Source: a virus. From it: a DNA stretch of 64,000 bases. The stretch spans positions 23,218 to 87,217 of the IMG/VR virus record IMGVR_UViG_3300017971_000023; one strand, written 5' to 3'. This document shows, in pieces, positions 32,869 to 41,772 of the stretch (its first letter is position 1; each line of letters opens with the position of its first letter). A program made the translations under genes and the position numbers. The notes under the pieces were generated by a model. That model was not told the DNA's origin and ran no database searches. It saw only the letters and a program-made list of their open reading frames with translations.

Positions 32869-33689
32869 TGTTAGTACATTCTTATTTAACAAACGGATTT
32901 GTTAAGATGGGTGAAGTATTTCTCAAAAGTCTTCGCATGGTATCAGCCCCTTACTATTTACCTGTCTGGCTGGAGGGTAGGAGTTTATCTTTTGAAGATA
33001 TGGAATTATTGTATTCCAGTTATCCGCGAGAATTACTTCACATCAATAACCAGCCTTTAAATATGAAACGATTAGCTTTAAAGGCTGGGGTAACATTAAA
33101 ACAGCTTCAAACGTTTAAAAAACAATGCGAGGGGAGGTATGTGAGTAATAAAAATAAGGTATGGAAGCTAATGATAGCTGGTGATGATAGAGTAAAATCG
33201 TTAAATAAGTTATTGTACTCTTGGAAAATACCGGAGAATGAGTCACCGAAGTGGGCGGGATTTAATTTGGAATATATTGCCCATTTTGATATAGATACCT
33301 TATTTAGGAAACCACTCGACATGGTTCCAAAAATGTTGGAAGATGTTAATATTTATTTGAAACTTCGTCCGGGACATAATATAGTAAAAGCCCGAATAAC
33401 AATTGACTGTATTTTGATTAAACCAGCAAATGATGTTCGACTTTTCTTTGATCGATGGATTCACTACATTGATAAAGTTCCGCCATTAGAAAGACCTATT
33501 GGTTATGGCCAAGCAAGCTGTTGGCTTGCTTTTAAGGAGGTTGAGCGAAAGCTAAATTATGGAACATTACCCTTGTCTTTTGGATTGCCTGGAAGAAATA
33601 AGAAGGGTGATATTATTTGGACTGGAAACGTTCATAAACTTGCAAAAGATGATTGTGTCGAAAAGTTTAAAAAGGAGGCAGGATTATGA
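32868..33689 (+). CDS. GT-A-like glycosyltransferase with DxD motif
   Basis: Starts at GTG 32868 on the last base of the previous stop codon. The segment IAHFDIDTLFRKPLDMV holds a DxD motif (Asp141, Asp143), the metal/nucleotide-sugar site of GT-A enzymes. GYGQASCWLAF and a late GNVHKLAKDD fit the C-terminal part. The donor and acceptor are unknown. Overlapping genes on both sides support a cassette read as one unit. Confidence 0.65.
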   Translation: MLVHSYLTNGFVKMGEVFLKSLRMVSAPYYLPVWLEGRSLSFEDMELLYSSYPRELLHINNQPLNMKRLALKAGVTLKQLQTFKKQCEGRYVSNKNKVWKLMIAGDDRVKSLNKLLYSWKIPENESPKWAGFNLEYIAHFDIDTLFRKPLDMVPKMLEDVNIYLKLRPGHNIVKARITIDCILIKPANDVRLFFDRWIHYIDKVPPLERPIGYGQASCWLAFKEVERKLNYGTLPLSFGLPGRNKKGDIIWTGNVHKLAKDDCVEKFKKEAGL

Positions 33690-34924
33690 AGATAATGGTT
33701 CTTGGCGGTGACGGATATTGTGGATGGCCTACAAGCCTGTATTTCAGCGCTCGTGACTACACTGTCGTCATCGTGGATAATTTTAGTCGAAGAACGATTG
33801 AGGCCGAACTTGAATGCCCGAGTTTAACACCAATACAGACGATGGAAAAAAGGGTTAAAAGGTGGCGTCGCTTGACTCATAGTAATTTCACCTTCAAACG
33901 TGTAGATATCGCTTCAAATTATAATGGATTGAAGGATGTTCTTAGAAAAGAAAAACCCGAAATAATTATTCACTTCGCAAAGCAAAGAGCTGCGCCTTAT
34001 AGTATGAAAGATGCGGCTCACAAGCTGTATACTGTGCGCAATAATATTCTTTCAACGCACAATGTTTTATGTGCTCTTGTTTCACTTGGACTTGATTCAC
34101 ATCTTATTCACCTCGGTTCTACTGGAGTTTATGGATATGGTGGGAATGAAGACTTTCTTATTCCAGAAGGTTACATTGATGCTGTAATGGCGGATAGAAA
34201 TAAAAATGAGATAACAAGGAAGATAATGTTTCCGCCCCAGCCTGGAAGTATTTATCATATGACAAAAGTAATTGATGGAATAATGTTTCAATATTACAGT
34301 AAAAATGATTTACTTCGTATAACCGATTTGCATCAGGGGATTGTTTGGGGTCTTGAAACTGAAGAAACGAGTATGCATAATGATCTTATAAATCGATTTG
34401 ACTATGATGGTGATTTTGGAACGGTGTTGAATCGGTTTATGGTTCAATCTATTGCAGGTCATCCGCTTACAGTATATGGGACTGGTGGACAGACTCGTGC
34501 TTTTATACATATCCGTGACACCTTAAGATGCATAGATAAAGCAGTTAATAACCCACCTGAAAAGGGTGAAGGAGTAAAGATATTTAATCAAACAACAGAG
34601 CAATTGAACTTGAAACAACTTGCCGAAAGAGTATCTTCTATAAACGGAACGGAGATAAGATATTATAAGAATCCAAGATTAGAAATGGCAGAAAATATTC
34701 TTTCGCTGGATAATAAAAAATTTTTGGAATTAGGGCTTAATCCAATTCTTGTAGATGAAAAGGAACTTTCTTCAATTATGGAATCAATTATTCCATATAA
34801 AGATTCAATCATTATGGATAAAATATTGACTACGAGTACTTGGAGAAAAGATATTAAGCCTGATTTTGAAGGGAGGCAAGATGTCGAGGAACGGCAAGAT
34901 ATTAAAAAGGCTGTTGGAGAATAG
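33686..34924 (+). CDS. sqdB: UDP-sulfoquinovose synthase-like NAD-dependent epimerase (SqdB/SQD1 family)
   Basis: The NAD-binding start GGDGYCGW (7-14) is diagnostic of SQD1/SqdB. Other family marks are SLTPI, FAKQRAAPYSM (about 97-107), HQGIVWGLETEETSMH, FDYDGDFGTVLNRF and GTGGQTRAFIHIRDT. The SDR triad reads Ser145, Tyr190 and Lys194; plant SQD1 has Thr at the first position. The family makes UDP-sulfoquinovose from UDP-glucose and sulfite. The last about 25 residues are an extra charged tail. Flanking glycosyltransferases and a sulfotransferase suggest it supplies an acidic sugar for a phage glycan rather than for sulfolipid. Confidence 0.88.
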   Translation: MKIMVLGGDGYCGWPTSLYFSARDYTVVIVDNFSRRTIEAELECPSLTPIQTMEKRVKRWRRLTHSNFTFKRVDIASNYNGLKDVLRKEKPEIIIHFAKQRAAPYSMKDAAHKLYTVRNNILSTHNVLCALVSLGLDSHLIHLGSTGVYGYGGNEDFLIPEGYIDAVMADRNKNEITRKIMFPPQPGSIYHMTKVIDGIMFQYYSKNDLLRITDLHQGIVWGLETEETSMHNDLINRFDYDGDFGTVLNRFMVQSIAGHPLTVYGTGGQTRAFIHIRDTLRCIDKAVNNPPEKGEGVKIFNQTTEQLNLKQLAERVSSINGTEIRYYKNPRLEMAENILSLDNKKFLELGLNPILVDEKELSSIMESIIPYKDSIIMDKILTTSTWRKDIKPDFEGRQDVEERQDIKKAVGE

Positions 34925-35429
34925 ATCGCACCATAATGGGGCTGAGATTGGTGTATTTGAAGGTGATACCTCCAAAGTTTTATTAGAATCATTTCCACTT
35001 CTTAAGGGTTTGGTTTGCGTGGATATTTGGGAAGATAATGAAGAATTTAAATCGCATTCACCAAATAAGAAAGGAAAGATATATAACGCTGATTGGAATA
35101 AAGTAAGAAGAAGATTTGATGAAAATATAAAATCTTTTGGTGAACGAGTAATAACTTTACAAATGAAAAGTGAGGATGCGGCTGAGTTATTTTCTGATTA
35201 TGAATTTGACTTTATATTTATTGACGCTAATCATGGTTATGAATTCGTTAAACGAGATATTGAAGTTTGGTGGCCGAAACTAAAAGTGAATGGCCTTTTT
35301 TGTGGTGATGATTATACTAATAAACCAAGTTATGGTGTCATTGAAGCAGTAGATGAGAAGTTTGGTGATCGGGTTAAAATTACTGGCCCGATATGGCATA
35401 TAACTAAAATTACGCGGGAGTTATTATGA
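34881..35429 (+). CDS. Class I SAM-dependent methyltransferase (Methyltransf_24-like)
   Basis: ATG 34881 follows GGGAGG; an in-frame TTG 15 nt upstream is less likely. GAEIGVFEGDTSKVLLE is motif I, VCVDIW the acidic strand, and DFIFIDANHGYEFVKRDIEVW with LFCGDDY the typical later motifs of sugar or small-molecule O-methyltransferases. It overlaps the sulfoquinovose synthase-like gene by 44 nt and the sulfotransferase by 4 nt. Probably methylates the glycan built by the cassette. Confidence 0.8.
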   Translation: MSRNGKILKRLLENRSHHNGAEIGVFEGDTSKVLLESFPLLKGLVCVDIWEDNEEFKSHSPNKKGKIYNADWNKVRRRFDENIKSFGERVITLQMKSEDAAELFSDYEFDFIFIDANHGYEFVKRDIEVWWPKLKVNGLFCGDDYTNKPSYGVIEAVDEKFGDRVKITGPIWHITKITRELL

Positions 35430-36109
35430 TAGTCGTAGTTCTTGGGATGCACAGAAGCGGGACATCGGCGATGTCTGGGCTTTTACATAAAAATGGTATT
35501 GTTATGGGTCGAGAAGAGAAAAAGGAATTCTATCCCCCACCGATAAAAGAAAATCCAAAAGGATTTTGGGAGAATGTCCGTTTCAGAAGAATAAATGATA
35601 GGATTCTTAAAATGCACGGTTATAGAGTTAAATCATTTTCTCCAGCAATACCAATGATATACCCATTGAACGGAAGTGAAGCAGATAATAAAGTTCTCGA
35701 AATTATGCGTGGACTTATTATTGAATATAACTCGGAATTTAAAAATTGGGGCTGGAAAGACCCAAGAACTTCTTTGACTCTTTATCCTTGGATGGAAGTT
35801 ATCAAAGAGCTTAATTTATTAAATGATTTGAGAATCATTTGGATGAGAAGAAATGCGGATGATATTGCGCATTCAATGAGAAAGAGGGGTAATCAAGAAA
35901 AGTACAAAGACCACTTTGTTGAATTGTCTATGAAGTATTATGGAAAGAGTCATTACTACCTTTATTATGTTGGTTATTATAATAGACTAAAAATTCTTCA
36001 GGTTGATTTCAGGGATGATCTTCTCGGCAGAACTGGAAGAACTTGCAAACGCCTGTCGGAATTTTTAAACTATCCAATTAAGGATAGTTCACATATTGAA
36101 AGGAGATAA
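35426..36109 (+). CDS. Sulfotransferase family protein
   Basis: VVVLGMHRSGTSAMSGLL with the GMHRSGTS loop (7-14) is a clear PAPS 5'-phosphosulfate-binding site. WGWKDPRTSLTLYPW and the following LRIIWMRRNADDIAHSM contain the matching DPR and R-N-x-x-D segments of carbohydrate sulfotransferase-like proteins. It would add sulfate to a sugar hydroxyl. ATGA-type overlap with the methyltransferase. Second sulfotransferase-like gene in the genome (other at 5350). Confidence 0.82.
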   Translation: MIVVVLGMHRSGTSAMSGLLHKNGIVMGREEKKEFYPPPIKENPKGFWENVRFRRINDRILKMHGYRVKSFSPAIPMIYPLNGSEADNKVLEIMRGLIIEYNSEFKNWGWKDPRTSLTLYPWMEVIKELNLLNDLRIIWMRRNADDIAHSMRKRGNQEKYKDHFVELSMKYYGKSHYYLYYVGYYNRLKILQVDFRDDLLGRTGRTCKRLSEFLNYPIKDSSHIERR

Positions 36110-36111
36110 GG

Positions 36112-36684
36112 ATGGAAAATTACAACAAATTTTATTCTGTTTCTTCAATTCGTGAACCAATTCAAGTACAGATACCATATGACTTGAATGGTCAGCTTGC
36201 ATGCGCTTATAATAGAGCAATGGAAAGAGCGACAACGGAATGGGTTCTGTTTATTGATCATGACTTGTTTCTTGTTAATAAGCATTGGTATACAATGTGC
36301 TGTTCGGCTGTTCAACAACTCAAGGGTGAACCTGTCGGCTGGATATCGGCTGTTACAAACAGAATAGGGAACCCAGCACAAAAAGCAAAAGATGCACCAA
36401 AGTCAAATAATCTTGAAGACCATTTCTCTTTTGCAAGAAAACTTTACGAAGAGTACGGCAGTAAAGTTGAAAGATGTAAAGGAGCAATGTCGGGTTTCTG
36501 GATTTTAACTAACAAAACTGCATGGAGAAAAAGCGGTGGGTTTGATGAAAATAGGAAAAGACTTCTCGGTGTAGATAATAAATATAGCCAAGCTCTTAAT
36601 CGGGCTGGTTATAGGCATTACAGGATGCCCGGACTTTATGTTTATCATATTTGGAGACAGAAAAAACTTTTTATGAGGTGGTGA
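36112..36684 (+). CDS. GT-A family-2-like glycosyltransferase
   Basis: LACAYNRAMERATTEWVLFIDHDLFLV holds the Asp-His-Asp motif (49-51) of GT-A glycosyltransferases. MSGFWILTNKTAWRKSGGFDE and DNKYSQALNRAGYRHYRMP match the acceptor and late segments of family 2. At 190 aa it lacks the extreme N-terminal nucleotide strand, so it is short or uses the first residues differently. It ends the main cassette. Confidence 0.75.
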   Translation: MENYNKFYSVSSIREPIQVQIPYDLNGQLACAYNRAMERATTEWVLFIDHDLFLVNKHWYTMCCSAVQQLKGEPVGWISAVTNRIGNPAQKAKDAPKSNNLEDHFSFARKLYEEYGSKVERCKGAMSGFWILTNKTAWRKSGGFDENRKRLLGVDNKYSQALNRAGYRHYRMPGLYVYHIWRQKKLFMRW

Positions 36685-36685
36685 G

Positions 36686-36904
36686 ATGCCTGTCAGTAAC
36701 CAATTGGATCAGATGCTGAATAAAATGTACGAAGTTCTAAGGGAGCATAAAAAAGGACTTATAATGGTTAACTTGCTCATTTATACGGAAGGTTCTGATG
36801 AGCATTCAGGTTTTTGGGCAACAAAGAAATTTGACTTCGGAAAACATAGGCTTACAGTTGGAACAATTAGCAAGAGTAAAATGACTACTGGAGAAAAAGA
36901 ATGA
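36686..36904 (+). CDS. Hypothetical protein, 72 aa
   Basis: Small protein starting one base after the glycosyltransferase stop. A helical N-terminus (LDQMLNKMYEVLREHKKG) is followed by strands. Function unknown. Confidence 0.55.
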   Translation: MPVSNQLDQMLNKMYEVLREHKKGLIMVNLLIYTEGSDEHSGFWATKKFDFGKHRLTVGTISKSKMTTGEKE

Positions 36905-37092
36905 AAGTTAAAATAACTGAACAGGTAATGAAAAAATTAAAAGCCGAACGGATTCCATTTAATGCTCTTGCTGAAGCACTTGATATGTCTTCTATAAATG
37001 TGAGTAAATGTATGCGTGGAGAAAAAGAATTTGCTCCTGAAAAACTTGAAATTCTTAAAAAAGAATTTAAAATCAAGATAAAGGATAAGTAA
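36901..37092 (+). CDS. Small helix-turn-helix protein, 63 aa
   Basis: ATGA overlap with the preceding gene. FNALAEALDMSSINVSKCMRGEKEF resembles the Cro/XRE-type helix-turn-helix, and the protein is basic. It may regulate late or cassette transcription. It ends with TAATG overlap into the next structural gene. Confidence 0.55.
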   Translation: MKVKITEQVMKKLKAERIPFNALAEALDMSSINVSKCMRGEKEFAPEKLEILKKEFKIKIKDK

Positions 37093-39395
37093 TGGCTATA
37101 GCCAATCCATTAGATTGTACTACATATGCTAAAGACAGTACTGGTGAAGCATTACCAAGTCAAGCTTCTGCCGCAGCGGATGAAATAATTTTTTCAAATC
37201 CGATGGGCACTAATAATAATGGGAATGTTGTTGGGCCTCCGACAGATGGAACTGCAAGTTATGTCGGGAGGCTTGTCCATGTTCGCAAGGGTGATGCAGA
37301 TGAAGAAGTTCGTTACATTATTGCTGAAAGTGGAAGTGGGCCTGTTACATGTACTGTTCATGAAGATTGGGATGTTCAACCATCTTCAACTGATACTTAT
37401 CATATTCCATATGGAACAACGGACTTGGATAGTAAAGGAAATGCCTTCAAGGAACTTTTGAAAAGAGTTACTGATTGGGCTGCCTCTGATATTATTGAAG
37501 TTAGTAGTGGTGGTGGATTAGCTTTACTTGACGGCCATAGTATTGAGACTGCAGATAATAGTAGTACTACCGTAGCTGATATTATTGTTTACAGCGGTGG
37601 AACACTGTATGTTGGATTTCTATCGGGTGGAAAACCTGTTTCTGGTGGTTATATAGTCCCGACACCAGCAGTTGATGGAGAGTTCGCTTTTGATATTCAA
37701 AGTGGTGGATTGGCTTATTTGTATGACTTCTTTATGTCGTGCGTAAAAAATAATAAAACGGAATTTAATGGGACTGTAGTATTTCGTAGAGCGAAGATAT
37801 TTAAAGGGCTCTATACTTGTGATATGACTGGAGTTATTGAAATATATGATAGTCTATTACAAGGAATAGGAACTTCGAATGATTATTTATTGGTTGATGG
37901 AAGTACTGATATTCAGGAATTAAATATTGTTGATTGTTATGGTTTTACTACTTCTGATGACGATGTGGATGACACTATAACTATCAAGAATGTTTCGTTT
38001 ATTAATTTGCAAAGATATATTCAGGTTTATAATAATAAGAAATGGAAAGTAGTAAATCCAACTTGGAATCCTGATATTTCTTCACAAAATGATATACTTT
38101 TTTCTGCATCTCTTGCAAGTACGACAACTACAACGACTTCTGGCGGTGTTGATGCTAAAAAGGAATATGTTCATGAGTTATTTTCATTTGACACAATAGT
38201 GACAACCCCAGCTGGTGCAGCAATACAAACAGCAAGAATCCATATATACGAGGGAACGAGAAATAAAAATGTTCCGCATTATGGAGCCACTGATTCAAAT
38301 GGAGAATGGAGTGTAGATATTCTAAAGAGAATATTTAATGACGGTGGTGTTGGTCTTGATGTCAAGACAAGTGGTGACTTTGCTCTTCATATTTATAAAC
38401 ACGCTTATTCCCCATTCCTTGGCGCCTTAACTGTAACCGAAGCTATAGATCAGCCGATAGGGCTTACAACAGATACTGGGGTTTCTGAAACAACTCAAGC
38501 AACTGCTTTGAGCAATGGAAGTGGAATAACTATGACTCGCCATGCGACAGGTGAAACCGATCCACGTCCATTAAAAGTTCTTAAGTACGATCAAGGAACG
38601 GGTAGTGTTCCAAGTGCTGGCGAGACTATAACTCAAAGTACAACTGGTGCGAATGGTGTTGTAGTAGAATATCTTGGTGATGCTACTTCTGGAACTCTTG
38701 TTTTAAAGGCCTGGAATGGAACTGAATTTGTTGATAATGATAGTTATACTTTGACTGGAAGTGTATCTTCATTTTCAGCGAAGGCTGATGTAACAGGCTT
38801 TTACGAAGAATATACTTGGCTTGTTGACTGTGATAATAAATCGTTACAAACTGTTTATGATTATTTAGCTGCTTTTATGGCGAGTGATCCAGATACCTAT
38901 AGTCAAATATTTGATATAGTCATTTGGGGTGAGGATGAGCAATCACAATTACTATATTCTGGTGCGGCTGGATATTATACGGAAAGAAATGTCAACTTGA
39001 CGGAAGGTGTTTGGTTGGCAAAAAGAGGTTCTGGTACTGTTGAATACTTTACTGCGGATGATGGTACACAATATATTCCGGCAGTACAGAGAACTCATAC
39101 TTTAACAGGCTTGAAACCCGGAACTGAAGTAACTTATATGGAAGGAAGCGTTGAGATATTTCATGTTGAGGATGTAGGTTCCAATGGCGAAACTAACTAT
39201 TCATATATTTACGGTGGTCCAGTAACAGTTGATATCCATATTCATCATGTGTGTTATGAGTTCATAGCATACGAAGATGAAATACTCGGGAATCAAGATG
39301 CTTCAATTCCTGTACAACAAAGAAAGGATGCCAATGTTACTTATGCTTGTACAACGACGTCGACTACAACGACTACTACAACCACTACCACGTAA
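37092..39395 (+). CDS. Large tail-fibre/appendage protein with internal and terminal Thr tracts
   Basis: 767 aa. The N-terminal region (about 1-340) reads as a beta-helix-like fold (FKGLYTCDMTGVIEIYDS and similar strands). A short Thr tract (38118-38141) links to a beta-sandwich region with LFSFDTIVTTPAGAAIQTARIH and NGEWSVDI. The C-terminus is TTTS and ten Thr (39351-39392). Probably an exposed fibre. No catalytic motif recognised. Confidence 0.65.
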   Translation: MAIANPLDCTTYAKDSTGEALPSQASAAADEIIFSNPMGTNNNGNVVGPPTDGTASYVGRLVHVRKGDADEEVRYIIAESGSGPVTCTVHEDWDVQPSSTDTYHIPYGTTDLDSKGNAFKELLKRVTDWAASDIIEVSSGGGLALLDGHSIETADNSSTTVADIIVYSGGTLYVGFLSGGKPVSGGYIVPTPAVDGEFAFDIQSGGLAYLYDFFMSCVKNNKTEFNGTVVFRRAKIFKGLYTCDMTGVIEIYDSLLQGIGTSNDYLLVDGSTDIQELNIVDCYGFTTSDDDVDDTITIKNVSFINLQRYIQVYNNKKWKVVNPTWNPDISSQNDILFSASLASTTTTTTSGGVDAKKEYVHELFSFDTIVTTPAGAAIQTARIHIYEGTRNKNVPHYGATDSNGEWSVDILKRIFNDGGVGLDVKTSGDFALHIYKHAYSPFLGALTVTEAIDQPIGLTTDTGVSETTQATALSNGSGITMTRHATGETDPRPLKVLKYDQGTGSVPSAGETITQSTTGANGVVVEYLGDATSGTLVLKAWNGTEFVDNDSYTLTGSVSSFSAKADVTGFYEEYTWLVDCDNKSLQTVYDYLAAFMASDPDTYSQIFDIVIWGEDEQSQLLYSGAAGYYTERNVNLTEGVWLAKRGSGTVEYFTADDGTQYIPAVQRTHTLTGLKPGTEVTYMEGSVEIFHVEDVGSNGETNYSYIYGGPVTVDIHIHHVCYEFIAYEDEILGNQDASIPVQQRKDANVTYACTTTSTTTTTTTTTT

Positions 39396-39441
39396 TATTG
39401 AATTACAACTTTTATTATTATTATTTTTTGGAGGTAGTTAA

Positions 39442-41343
39442 ATGGCTAAAATAGTCGATCCTGATCAATTGACATTGGATGTGGATGGTACACCAACAAC
39501 CGAAGAAGTCGCGATTGTTACAGCAGCGAAAACTGTAGAACTACGTGTTGCTGGAAACTTGAACGATAACAATCCGGGTTCTGAAAGTGGTGTTACTATG
39601 CAGTGCCTCTATTCTTTTCTCAAAGAAGAATGGAAGTCGAATTCAACTCTTAATAAGTTCAAGTTTCCAATAAAGGCAATTTATGAGGCAAAGTTTATTT
39701 GGCAATATGGTTGGGGTCCGGCGAATTCTCAAACTCGTGATCTTGTGCGTGATGCAGGCTGGCAGGAAACAGATGGTGCCGAGCATGCTTGTATTATTTC
39801 GCTTGGTGGTCAATACGATGATAATCAACAGGCGAATTATCAACAGACACAAGGCTTTGATCAAAACACAACAGATTTTGATAAAACTGGGCCTCTGGAT
39901 GAAGCAATTCAAATCTTTGATGGCGGAAGCAATGACTTCCGCGATTTCTTGAAATGTTATCTCCGGATGTGGCAACGCACTTACGATGACTATAACTTGT
40001 TGACAGAGCAAGGTTATTCGGCATTGACTTATATTGCCTATAGGCTTCCACTTTCAAATGAAGATGATATTAAAAATACTGGAACAACGGAAGCTTACAT
40101 CGACGGTGCAAATGATCCTTATCAAGATATGGAGCTCCAGTACTACAAGGGTCAATTGTTTGCTCCTGCTGCAGTTCAAAGTTATGTTACTAATGATGTT
40201 GTCCAGGACGGTGATGGTCGTTGGGCTCGTTGTACTGGAGACGGAACGATTACTGGTGGAGAAAGTGGTCCATGGGCTTCGTTTAGTGGAACAGCAACGT
40301 GGGAAGCCTATCCTGGTGAACGGCAGATAGGTAGTAATTACTACGCGTTTAACCGTGCAGTGCAGTACAATGGCGTGGCTACTGGGCCCGACAGAGATGA
40401 GATATATAAGTTCTGTCAACAGCGACTTCGTAAATCCACTAATATTAACGACGATCCAGAAACCGATGGTTACGGGACAGTATACGGTGAGGTTGCAGTT
40501 CGGCTTTGTTACTATGTTGGTGATACGCTTCATAGCTGGCCTGGAGTTTGCTTTGATGACTTTGATACAAACATTACAAACGACATTGCTCTTCATGATA
40601 TTACAGTTGGTGTTGGGGCATCTTATGGTTTGGATAGTGAAGACGTTCCAAATACTTCGACTGAAAGAACATATCCGTTTGTTGCAGCTGGATCCATGAT
40701 TTTCAGTGATAATCTTGTTGACGAGAAAAATGCAAACACTCTTTATCGAATGTATTTTAGGAATGTTCGAGCTTATTCGTCTGATGATTATTCAATTACT
40801 GGTGCCTCCGGCTCGAGTGCAACATTATCGTCGGCATCAAATGGTGACTTTAGTAACTTGACTGCTAATGATTACTTCACCATTGCTGGATTTAGTACGA
40901 ATGAGGCAAACAATGGTTTGAAACAGGCGACTGGAACACCTGCAACATTGGCAGTTGACTATGATGACGTTCTTGGTCGTACGCAGGTTAATGAAACAGC
41001 AGGTGACACAGTTACGGTTGAAGAAAAACCATTTGATTCGTTGGATGCGATTGTTGTAAATGATAATGCTGGGCCAAGCCCAATTCAAGGTGTCGTTAAT
41101 CAGTCAAGTATATCGTTTGACTTTGACTATGACAATAATGTTCAAGGTGGAAGAGATTCTGGTGAAGATGCACCTGTAGTAATTGTTGCCCAAGGGTTAA
41201 GAGCAAGTGAATGGACATTTGCTGAATTTACAATAACTGCAACCACTGGGCTTTCATTTCCAGTTAATGCACCGGATGAGCGTGTCTATCTTAATCCTGG
41301 AACCACTACAACCACAACTACTACAACGACGACAACCACGTAA
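39442..41343 (+). CDS. Large virion structural protein with 13-Thr tail
   Basis: 633 aa behind a GGAGG site. The N-terminal module contains LYSFLKEEWKSNSTLNKFKF and IWQYGW, shared with the protein at 41773 (WKVNSTLNKFKFP). The rest is Asp/Gly/Thr-rich and beta in character. It ends in 13 Thr with no other residue (41302-41340). Codon use is somewhat richer in C than neighbours, suggesting high expression. Likely a major appendage or head-fibre protein. Confidence 0.65.
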   Translation: MAKIVDPDQLTLDVDGTPTTEEVAIVTAAKTVELRVAGNLNDNNPGSESGVTMQCLYSFLKEEWKSNSTLNKFKFPIKAIYEAKFIWQYGWGPANSQTRDLVRDAGWQETDGAEHACIISLGGQYDDNQQANYQQTQGFDQNTTDFDKTGPLDEAIQIFDGGSNDFRDFLKCYLRMWQRTYDDYNLLTEQGYSALTYIAYRLPLSNEDDIKNTGTTEAYIDGANDPYQDMELQYYKGQLFAPAAVQSYVTNDVVQDGDGRWARCTGDGTITGGESGPWASFSGTATWEAYPGERQIGSNYYAFNRAVQYNGVATGPDRDEIYKFCQQRLRKSTNINDDPETDGYGTVYGEVAVRLCYYVGDTLHSWPGVCFDDFDTNITNDIALHDITVGVGASYGLDSEDVPNTSTERTYPFVAAGSMIFSDNLVDEKNANTLYRMYFRNVRAYSSDDYSITGASGSSATLSSASNGDFSNLTANDYFTIAGFSTNEANNGLKQATGTPATLAVDYDDVLGRTQVNETAGDTVTVEEKPFDSLDAIVVNDNAGPSPIQGVVNQSSISFDFDYDNNVQGGRDSGEDAPVVIVAQGLRASEWTFAEFTITATTGLSFPVNAPDERVYLNPGTTTTTTTTTTTTT

Positions 41344-41355
41344 TATGGAGGAGTC

Positions 41356-41760
41356 ATGGAAAGAAGTAAAAAGAAGAAATCTGCGTTTTTTAAAGGTCAG
41401 ATATTAGTTGGTTCTGATCTTAAGTCAGAGACTCCTGGAAGGACAACCCATCGGCGAGCGAGATATTGGTGTTTTCGTTTTCGAACTGAAGCACTTGAAG
41501 GTGTCTCTGCAACCGGAGCCCCAAAAGGATTCAAGAAATTTATTGAAGGGCTTCCAGGATTCGAGGGATGGGGTCATTTTGCTGACACATGGGATATAAG
41601 AGGTAAAAATCCTTTTTGGATTGTTATTAGGATTGAAAGTGTTTGGGCAAAATGGGATCAAGTAATTAGGCGAGTTTCAGTTCCTCTTGATCTAAGTCCT
41701 AAGCAGCGTCATGATAGAATGAAGGCGCTTGAGTTGGATTACGCAAAGCGAAATAAATAA
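41356..41760 (+). CDS. Hypothetical basic protein, 134 aa
   Basis: Starts MERSKKKKSAFFKGQ after GGAGG. It has aromatic-rich segments (YWCFRFRTEALEG, GFEGWGHFADTWD). It lacks a Thr tail although both neighbours have one, so it may act in their assembly. No family recognised. Confidence 0.55.
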   Translation: MERSKKKKSAFFKGQILVGSDLKSETPGRTTHRRARYWCFRFRTEALEGVSATGAPKGFKKFIEGLPGFEGWGHFADTWDIRGKNPFWIVIRIESVWAKWDQVIRRVSVPLDLSPKQRHDRMKALELDYAKRNK

Positions 41761-41772
41761 GAGAGCGGTGAC

